Below, piece after piece: positions 40,818 through 45,990 of a stretch of 45,990 bases of DNA. Positions within the stretch are counted from its first letter, which is position 1. Every line of letters starts with the position of its first letter. The stretch covers positions 1 through 45,990 of the forward strand of contig NZ_JASISS010000025.1 of NCBI RefSeq assembly GCF_030063195.1. The letters are read 5' to 3'. Source of the DNA: Cryobacterium sp. PH31-AA6. Lineage in GTDB: Bacteria > Actinomycetota > Actinomycetes > Actinomycetales > Microbacteriaceae. Position numbers and translations under genes: made by a program. A model generated the notes under the pieces. That model saw only the letters and a program-made list of their open reading frames with translations. It was not told the origin of the DNA and searched no databases.

Positions 40818-42674
40818 CTACGAGGCGTTTTCCGGTGCTCTTCCCTCGTCAGCCGGGTTGCCGCTTTCGGCTTGCTGGATGGCCCACGCGGCATTGACCA
40901 GACCGACGTGACTGAAGGCCTGGGGAAAGTTGCCCAGCTGCTCGCCGGTTTCCGAGTCGATCTCCTCGGCGAGCAGGCCCACGTCGTTGATGTGGCTCAC
41001 GGCCCGCTCGAACACCTCGCGAGCCTCACCGGACCGACCTCCGGCGGCGAGCACGTGGGCGAGCCAGAAAGTACAGAGCAGGAAGGTGCCCTCGGTGCCG
41101 GTCAGGCCGTCGACGCCGGTGTCAGTTTGGTACCGATAGACCAGCCCTCGGGTATCCATGAGCCGCGCGCTGATGGCATCCGCGGTGGCGAGGACGCGGG
41201 GGTCGGATGCCGGCAGGAATCCCACGATCGACATCATCAATGACGACGCATCCAGCTCGGGCGAACCAAAGGCCTGCGTGAAGGCGCCTGCCTCCGCGTT
41301 CCATCCCTTCTCGAGGATGGTGGCGCGGATCTGTGCGGCCGTCGTTGACCACTCATCGATTCGGTCGGTTGCGTGCAGCTGGTCAGCCATGGCGATTGCC
41401 CGATCGAGGGCCACCCAGCACATCAATTTCGAGTACAGGAAGTGGCGCGGGGCACCACGGACTTCCCAGATGCCGTTGTCCGGCTGCTGCCATTGGCTTG
41501 CGGCGGCGTCGGCGAGGGCGACCAGGAAGGTTCGCGTGGCCGGTTCGATATCCCCGAGTTGCCCTCGAAGTCGGAACGCGGCATCGAGGAGTTCGCCGTA
41601 GACATCGAGTTGCGGTTGGTCCCAGGCGCCGTTTCCGACCCGTACGGGGCCGCTCCCCCGCCACCCGGCCAGTTGCGGGAGGACCCGTTCGGACAGGTCG
41701 TGTTCGCCGCCGATGCCGAACATGATCTGCAGATGACGGTCGGGGCGGGAGTGCGCGGCGGCAGCGGTCATGAAGGCGAAAAATTCGTGGGCTTCGTCGG
41801 GACAGGCAGCAACCCAGAGTGCCTTCATGGTGAAACTGGCATCGCGCACCCACGAGTAGCGGTAGTCCCAGTTGCGGGCACCGCCGATTTCCTCGGGCAG
41901 GGATGTCGTGGCGGCGGCCACGATCGCACCGGTGGGCTGGTAACTCAGCGCCTGCAGCACCCGTCCCGAGTGATGCACCAGCTCCCGCCACGGCCCGTCA
42001 TAGCTTTGGTGCATCGCCGACCACTGCTGCCAACTCGCGGTCGTGGCCGCCAGACCGGCCGCGATCGCAGCCTGGCTATAAGCACCCGGTAGCGGCTCGC
42101 CGAGGCGAGTGCGCTGCAGGGCAAAATACCGGTGTTGCCCCGCCTCGAGAGTGAACCGAACCCGGATCTCCCCGCCGAGACCCGTCACGGGGGCGGGAAG
42201 CGACAGGGTGAGCCGGCCCGAACCGCCCGTGGCGACGACACCGGAATCGATCTCCGCAAAGACCGGGACCACCAGACCGTATTCGGGTCGAGGTCGGCAG
42301 ACCATCTCGATGGTGACCCGCCCGCTGGTGCAGCGAACGCCGCGCAGCAGGGTATGTGGGGCGTTCTCGCCGAGGCGGTGTGGATCGACCCCGCCCCCCA
42401 GCTCGAGGGCGTCGAGGAGTTCGAGGGTGCCCTCGTCGGTGTGGAAGGTGGTCTGCAGGGCCATCGTTCCAGCCACATACGCCCGGGTTGACGTACTCGG
42501 CGCACTCGGTCGGATCGACCAGTGCCCGGCATTGTCGTCCAGGATCGACGCGAACACGGATTCGCTGTCGAACCGGGGAAAGCACAGCCAGGCGATCGAA
42601 CCGTCCCGGGTCACCAGGGCGGCGGAGTGTCGATCCGAGAGCAGTGCATGGTCGGCGATCGGGAGGTCACTCAT
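40818..42674 (-). CDS. Glycoside hydrolase family 15 protein (glucoamylase/trehalase-like)
   Basis: A 618-residue cytoplasmic GH15 enzyme. The N-terminal beta domain starts IADHALLSDRHSAALVTRDGSIAWLCFPRFDS. The (alpha/alpha)6 barrel contains GGARNWDYRYSWVRDASFT with the catalytic acid region, and the second catalytic Glu region is EEIDSETGEQLGNFPQAFSH. The layout fits actinobacterial GH15 proteins, several of which are trehalases, so alpha-glucan or trehalose are both plausible substrates. The ATG overlaps the stop of the preceding gene by 4 bp; the frame upstream to 42953 is antisense-like and not used. Confidence 0.93.
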   Translation of the reverse strand: MSDLPIADHALLSDRHSAALVTRDGSIAWLCFPRFDSESVFASILDDNAGHWSIRPSAPSTSTRAYVAGTMALQTTFHTDEGTLELLDALELGGGVDPHRLGENAPHTLLRGVRCTSGRVTIEMVCRPRPEYGLVVPVFAEIDSGVVATGGSGRLTLSLPAPVTGLGGEIRVRFTLEAGQHRYFALQRTRLGEPLPGAYSQAAIAAGLAATTASWQQWSAMHQSYDGPWRELVHHSGRVLQALSYQPTGAIVAAATTSLPEEIGGARNWDYRYSWVRDASFTMKALWVAACPDEAHEFFAFMTAAAAHSRPDRHLQIMFGIGGEHDLSERVLPQLAGWRGSGPVRVGNGAWDQPQLDVYGELLDAAFRLRGQLGDIEPATRTFLVALADAAASQWQQPDNGIWEVRGAPRHFLYSKLMCWVALDRAIAMADQLHATDRIDEWSTTAAQIRATILEKGWNAEAGAFTQAFGSPELDASSLMMSIVGFLPASDPRVLATADAISARLMDTRGLVYRYQTDTGVDGLTGTEGTFLLCTFWLAHVLAAGGRSGEAREVFERAVSHINDVGLLAEEIDSETGEQLGNFPQAFSHVGLVNAAWAIQQAESGNPADEGRAPENAS

Positions 42675-43957
42675 CCGAGTCCTTCCGCGCCGGCCGGTTC
42701 CCTGACTCGTGCGCCTTCCCCGGCCGGGGAGACAATCGTGTCGATGATGACCTCCGCGTGCAGGGTTCGGTGCACGGGGCACTTGTCGGCGATTTCGCGC
42801 AGTCGCCGGCGCTGGCTGTCGTCGAGGTCGCCGTCGAACCGGATGACCCGTTCGATCCGGTCCACCTGTCCGGTTTCGGTTTCGCAGTCCGCGCAGTCCT
42901 GCGCGTGGATTCGGCCGTGCCGGAGGGTCACGGTGACCTTCTCCAACGGCCACTTCTTACGCTCGGCATACATTCGCACCGTCATCGAGGTGCACGCGCC
43001 CAGACCCGCCAGGAGGAAGTCATACGGTGACGGGCCGGTGTCGGTGCCGATCGGTTCGGGTTCGTCTGCCGTGAGCCGGTGCCGGCCGATTGTGATGTTC
43101 TGGGCGAAGGCGCCCGTGCCGCTTTCGGACACCACGACCAGCCCTTCGGCCGGATCGGCCGCCGGCGCGGGAGCGATCGGCTCCGGGACCGGGTCGAACG
43201 CGTAACGGCTGGCCCAGGTGGCGAGCATTCCTGCCGCAAACGTGGCATCGGCGGGTTTGGTCAGCAGATGGTCGGCTCCGTCGAGTGCGACGAACGACTT
43301 GGGGTGCCGGGCCGCATCGTAGATGCGCCGCGCGTTGTCCGCGTCGACGGTGCTGTCGACGGGTGAGTGCATGACGAGCAGGGCCGCACCCAGGTTGCGG
43401 ATGCGTTCGGCCTGCGGTTGCGCGGCGATGTCGTCGAGGAACTGCCGACGGATGCGAAACGTACGGCCGGCGAGGCATACTTCAGCCTCTCCGCGCGCTT
43501 CGATCTCGGCGCGGTTCTCAACCAGGAGATGAGCGAGGTGGTCGGGGTCTGCCGGAGCCCCGATGGTAACCACAGCCCGTACTTCGGGGATGCGGTGGGT
43601 GACGGCGAGCACGGCCGCCCCGCCCAGTGAGTGCCCGATCAGAAGCGAGGGTGCCGCATAGTGCTCACGGAGAAACCCGGCGGCGTGGACCAGATCGTCA
43701 ATGTTGGAGCTGAAGTTCGTGTTGGCGAAGTCGCCCCCGGACTGGCCCAGGCCGGTGAAGTCGAATCGGAGGACCGCGATGCCGAAATCGGTCAGGGCTC
43801 GGGAGATCCGGGCGGCGGCGAGCACGTCTTTGCTGCAGGTGAAGCAGTGCGCGAACAAGGCATACGCTCGGGGTGTCGTGTCCGGGAGGTCCAGCCGCGC
43901 TGCCAGAGGCGACCCTTGGGATCCGGGGAATTCCAATCTCGTGCTCTGCCTGCTCAT
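42671..43957 (-). CDS. Alpha/beta hydrolase-OsmC fusion protein
   Basis: A 428-residue bifunctional protein. Residues about 5-260 are an alpha/beta hydrolase: Ser in IGHSLGGAAVL, Asp in MHSPVDSTVD, His in DGADHLL. Residues about 280-410 are an OsmC/Ohr-like domain with a Cys in GLGACTSMT and a second in DKCPVHRTL. OsmC domains reduce organic peroxides through such cysteine pairs. The fusion is known in many bacteria. It is cotranslated with the GH15 gene (ATGA), an odd pairing. ATG 43957 is used; the TTG at 43990 is also in frame. Confidence 0.92.
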   Translation of the reverse strand: MSRQSTRLEFPGSQGSPLAARLDLPDTTPRAYALFAHCFTCSKDVLAAARISRALTDFGIAVLRFDFTGLGQSGGDFANTNFSSNIDDLVHAAGFLREHYAAPSLLIGHSLGGAAVLAVTHRIPEVRAVVTIGAPADPDHLAHLLVENRAEIEARGEAEVCLAGRTFRIRRQFLDDIAAQPQAERIRNLGAALLVMHSPVDSTVDADNARRIYDAARHPKSFVALDGADHLLTKPADATFAAGMLATWASRYAFDPVPEPIAPAPAADPAEGLVVVSESGTGAFAQNITIGRHRLTADEPEPIGTDTGPSPYDFLLAGLGACTSMTVRMYAERKKWPLEKVTVTLRHGRIHAQDCADCETETGQVDRIERVIRFDGDLDDSQRRRLREIADKCPVHRTLHAEVIIDTIVSPAGEGARVREPAGAEGLG

Positions 43958-44202
43958 GTTTTCCGTCTCTGTCTGTGTTCTACCCACCAACCTAGGCGCC
44001 GGCCCTCAGGACTTCTGCGATCTGGGACACACAGGACACCCCTCGCGGTTTAGGGGATCGTACCGGCAACCACACGAATATGCCCGCCCCGCAGGAATGT
44101 GGACCGCACATTCAGGCCGTCGCGTTCGATGACGGTCCAGGGGCGATCCAGAGTCACCGCTGCGGCGCGCAGTGGGACCTCAAGCGCACGGCGCAGAAGG
44201 CG

Positions 44203-44901
44203 TCAAACATCCGCTTCAGTCTCGCCCGTTCCCGGTGCGGCTTTCACGCGTCGCCGGGCCCCTTTTCCCAGATACAGCCCGAGCACGGTCAGGCCGCCCA
44301 GCACCCCGACGGCGAGCCAGAACGGCCAACCCAATTCGAGTCCGAAGGCGCCGATGGCGACGTAGGCGAGGGTACCCGGGATGATACCCAGGGCCGTGCC
44401 GAGCGCGTAGTCGACGCGACGCACCGCGGTAAGCCCGGCAGCGTAGTTGATGACGGTGAAGGGCAGCACGGGGATCAGCCGGGCGCCGATGACCGTGACA
44501 AGGCCCTGCCTGCGCAGGAGTTCATCGATCCGAGCGACCCGAGCGCCGGTGAATCGTTCGACGGCTTCCCGGCCCAGAAAACGCCCGATCACGAAGCCGA
44601 ACGTCGCGCCAAGCAGAGCGCCGAGATACACCAGCAGGGATCCGAATCCGAACCCCCAGGTCAGGCCGGCCGCGATACTGAGCACATTCTTCGGCACCGG
44701 CGTGAGCGTGAGCACGCCGTAGGCGAGCACGAACGCGAACACCCCCATCGCCCCGGCGCTGCCGGCAGCGGCACGGATTTGATCGACCGTGGGCATCGGC
44801 AGCACGATCTCTACGACGACCACTCCGATGATGAAGACCCCGAGCATGCCAAGTCGCCAGAACATGCGTCGATGGCCGTTCGAAGCGGCGGTAGTGCGCA
44901 C
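44203..44901 (-). CDS. VTT-domain (TVP38/TMEM64, DedA-like) membrane protein
   Basis: A 232-residue membrane protein with five to six hydrophobic segments. The VTT core is GALLGATFGFVIGRFLGREAVERF followed by LVTVIGARLIPVLPFTVINYAAGLT, matching TVP38/TMEM64-type proteins, which are linked to lipid scrambling or transport. GTG 44901 has GGAAGGA 5 bp upstream. The same frame stays open for another 50 codons past the TGA (to 44050). An IS481-type remnant lies upstream. Confidence 0.9.
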   Translation of the reverse strand: MRTTAASNGHRRMFWRLGMLGVFIIGVVVVEIVLPMPTVDQIRAAAGSAGAMGVFAFVLAYGVLTLTPVPKNVLSIAAGLTWGFGFGSLLVYLGALLGATFGFVIGRFLGREAVERFTGARVARIDELLRRQGLVTVIGARLIPVLPFTVINYAAGLTAVRRVDYALGTALGIIPGTLAYVAIGAFGLELGWPFWLAVGVLGGLTVLGLYLGKGARRRVKAAPGTGETEADV

Positions 44902-44975
44902 GTGATCCTTCCAACTGCAGGGAAGCGTTGTTCCGCGGTTTACCCTAGTCGAAACGGATCGGCCCTCCCGCCCGC

Positions 44976-45278
44976 GGCATCACCCAGAAGAACGGCAAAC
45001 CCCACCACCCGCAAACCCAAGGGAAAGTCGAACGCCTCCAGTAGACCCTGCAGAAATGATTGACCGCCAAAGCGGCGCAAGCCACCACGCACGCCCCACT
45101 ACAGCTCCTCCTCGAGGAATTCGCCGAGGAATGAAACCAGAGGCGCCCACACCACTCGCTGCCCCACCGGGCAACACCCGCCACCGCCTGAACCATCAAC
45201 GCTGCCACCAGAGGGATCCTCCGCGAAGCCACCATCGACCTCAGCCGGGACTACCAACCCCGAGGCACAAAAAAATAG
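44976..45278 (+). pseudogene. Decayed C-terminal part of an IS481-type transposase
   Basis: The translation reads GITQKNGKPHHPQTQGKVER, then LQ-stop-TLQK-stop-LTAKAAQATT, LQLLLEEFAEE-stop-NQRRPH; then with a shift HSLPHRATPA, and again in the first frame INAATRGILREATIDLSRDYQPRG. These are the conserved C-terminal blocks of IS481 transposases in order. Three in-frame stops (TAG 45042, TGA 45057, TGA 45132) and frameshifts near 45155 and 45190 show it is dead. The 5' two thirds and the IS ends are missing. Confidence 0.85.
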
Positions 45279-45310
45279 CTCGAACCCACAATCCGTGGGT
45301 TCGAGCTATT
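45269..45310 (-). terminator. Strong intrinsic terminator on the minus strand
   Basis: A perfect 16-bp stem (45274-45289 with 45295-45310), five-base loop, and a 7-base A-run at 45269-45275 that becomes a U-run in leftward transcripts. It follows, in leftward sense, the tRNA 3'-end fragment, and was probably the terminator of the intact tRNA gene. Confidence 0.9.
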
Positions 45311-45334
45311 CCAATGTCTTGCGACTTCACACAC

Positions 45335-45357
45335 TGCGGAGACGGTGGGATTTGAAC
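45335..45357 (-). other. Displaced tRNA 3' end, probable attachment site (att) of an integrated element
   Basis: On the minus strand this reads GTTCAAATCCCACCGTCTCC followed by GCA: T-loop TTCAAAT, T-stem 3' strand CCCAC, acceptor 3' strand CGTCTCC, discriminator G, CA. The 5' T-stem strand and the rest of a tRNA are absent to the right. This is the mark left when an element integrates in a tRNA 3' end. Acceptor and G73 suggest a tRNA-Ser, but this is uncertain. Confidence 0.75.
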
Positions 45358-45462
45358 TCTATTATGACCCTTAACCCTATGTCACAACCCCTCAACTCCC
45401 CCGTATTTACGCGGATGTTGGGTTAGATGACACGGCTTGAATTGGCGTCAATTCCTAGAGAG

Positions 45463-45481
45463 TGTTGTCAAAATGTTGTCA
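45463..45481 (+). repeat. Direct repeat TGTTGTCA x2, integrase-arm-like
   Basis: TGTTGTCA at 45463-45470 and 45474-45481 is repeated with 11-bp periodicity, about 105 bp from the tRNA-derived core and just past the end of the xis-like gene. Arm-type sites of tyrosine integrases or Xis sites have this look; function is inferred. Confidence 0.5.
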
Positions 45482-45484
45482 CGC

Positions 45485-45688
45485 TCACTCGGGCTTGTCG
45501 AATGGAAGAGAGTCCAGATAGGCAAGCAGTTCGACGGCGGTCAGAATCCTCTTTCCGTCAATCCAACGAGGGGCGATGTCACCGCGAGCAATGATCTGCT
45601 CGAGCTTGGAAGCCGAGATGCCTATGGCCTCTGCGGCCTCGACAACAGAGTAAGCGAGCGGCGGACGGGGCGCGCGCGGTTCTGCCAT
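45485..45688 (-). CDS. Excisionase-like helix-turn-helix protein
   Basis: A 67-residue DNA-binding protein of the MerR-like/excisionase (DUF/HTH_17) type: LAYSVVEAAEAIGISASKLEQIIARGDIAPRWIDGKRILTAVELLAYLDSL. The AYSVVEAAEAIGIS...L...I..G.I.....G.R......L..YL pattern is typical of Xis from actinobacterial phages and integrative elements. ATG 45688 is preferred to the upstream 45706. It lies beside the att core; no integrase gene is in the window and would be expected to the right. Confidence 0.8.
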   Translation of the reverse strand: MAEPRAPRPPLAYSVVEAAEAIGISASKLEQIIARGDIAPRWIDGKRILTAVELLAYLDSLPFDKPE

Positions 45689-45733
45689 GTCGCAATTCAA
45701 CAACAAATTGGCGAGCGGCGTAAAGTCGGGGGC

Positions 45734-45847
45734 ATGGACGACAGAGTGACGCCTATTTGCGATCTGTGCCTGCTCCCCATGGCCGCTGAGGTACGAAACA
45801 ACGCCGTCGTGTGGGCATGCCCGGAATGTGGGCTAGTGAGGCTGTAG
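45734..45847 (+). CDS. Small zinc-ribbon protein (37 aa)
   Basis: A 37-residue product with two CxxC pairs: PICDLCLLPM and WACPECGLVRL, a minimal zinc ribbon. GGGGG lies just upstream of ATG 45734. It is divergent from the xis-like gene. Such short zinc-ribbon genes are common in actinobacterial mobile elements; no function is known. Confidence 0.6.
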   Translation: MDDRVTPICDLCLLPMAAEVRNNAVVWACPECGLVRL

Positions 45848-45867
45848 GGCCATTCAGGGGTGCGAGA

Positions 45868-45903
45868 GCACCCGCTCAACCGTGGGGGGACGGGAGCGGG
45901 TGC
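45868..45903 (+). terminator. Hairpin after the zinc-ribbon gene
   Basis: GCACCCGCTC (45868-45877) pairs perfectly with GAGCGGGTGC (45894-45903), loop 16 bases. No U-run follows, so terminator activity is uncertain. Confidence 0.5.
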
Positions 45904-45951
45904 CTAGTGAAGAATAGCCGGTGCGCTCGGGGAGCGGGGAGCACGACAAAA

Positions 45952-45989
45952 AGCCCCGCCTGTCATCCGTGAGGACAACAAGCGGGGCT
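45952..45989 (-). terminator. Intrinsic terminator for a leftward gene beyond the window
   Basis: AGCCCCGC (45952-45959) pairs with GCGGGGCT (45982-45989). On the minus strand the stem is followed by TTTTT. It implies a leftward transcription unit starting right of the window edge. Confidence 0.7.
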
Positions 45990-45990
45990 A

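Noticed and set aside
40816..42674. Possible purine riboswitch, fluoride riboswitch or c-di-AMP riboswitch in the window
   Set aside because: No leader of adequate length or recognisable core was seen upstream of purD, purS, crcB1 or the kimA-like gene.
44945..45235. 96-codon leftward ORF in the IS remnant region
   Set aside because: The opposite strand reads as a decayed IS481 transposase; the leftward ORF is Trp/Arg-rich shadow sequence.
45335..45430. Complete tRNA gene on the minus strand
   Set aside because: Only the 3' T-loop, T-stem and acceptor strand are present; no GGAGACG acceptor strand or anticodon arm lies upstream.

Overview
The window is high-GC DNA with strong G/C preference at third codon positions, frequent GTG and TTG starts, and a gene set typical of Actinobacteria: DUF3073, dodecin, PurS/PurQ, DUF222-HNH endonucleases, a KipI-KipA fusion and paired CrcB. 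Protein flavour, dispersed GGTTTCGACAGGCTCAACC-type palindromic repeats and the very frequent octamer GGCATCCG point to Microbacteriaceae, possibly a Cryobacterium-like genus. The genus is inference; no rRNA is present.

Layout. 1-2.8 kb: tail of a DUF222/HNH gene, a Ser/Thr kinase fused to a GAF domain, a DUF4232 lipoprotein and a dodecin. 2.8-5.0 kb: divergent YczR-type MocR regulator and YczE membrane protein. 5.0-12.2 kb: a 5-oxoproline (pyroglutamate) locus. The rightward operon is pxpA, a fused pxpBC, a biotin carboxylase-BCCP protein and a FadR-type GntR regulator. The leftward pair is an Nramp-fold transporter (YcsG type) and a UPF0317/DUF1445 protein (YcsI type). Both promoters carry nearly the same odd palindrome, GATTGTTGAACAATC, which fits the FadR-subfamily operator rule, so one regulator probably controls the whole locus. 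12.4-23.5 kb: small membrane protein, M20 deacylase, CPBP-like protein, DUF222-HNH gene bracketed by inverted repeats, DUF4097-PadR autoregulated pair, OhrR-like MarR regulator, KimA-like potassium importer followed by two overlapping crcB genes, flavoprotein and DUF3073.

23.6-38.3 kb: de novo purine synthesis: purM and purF leftward, purD, purC, purS and purQ rightward. Between purC and purS sits a 6.5 kb block with two VOC proteins, a TetR-alpha/beta hydrolase pair, and a tryptophan-to-kynurenine operon: kynA, a metal amidohydrolase, kynU. The amidohydrolase lies where a kynurenine formamidase would be expected. 38.4-44.9 kb: PhnB-like VOC, YegP-like DUF1508 protein, aldehyde dehydrogenase, GH15 glucoamylase-like enzyme overlapping an alpha/beta hydrolase-OsmC fusion, and a VTT-domain membrane protein.

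44.9-46.0 kb: a recombination edge. A decayed IS481-type transposase remnant is followed by a strong leftward terminator, a displaced tRNA 3' end (probable att site), integrase-arm-like repeats, an excisionase-like gene and a small zinc-ribbon gene. This looks like one boundary of an integrated element whose body lies beyond the right end. No CRISPR array, rRNA or complete tRNA was seen.
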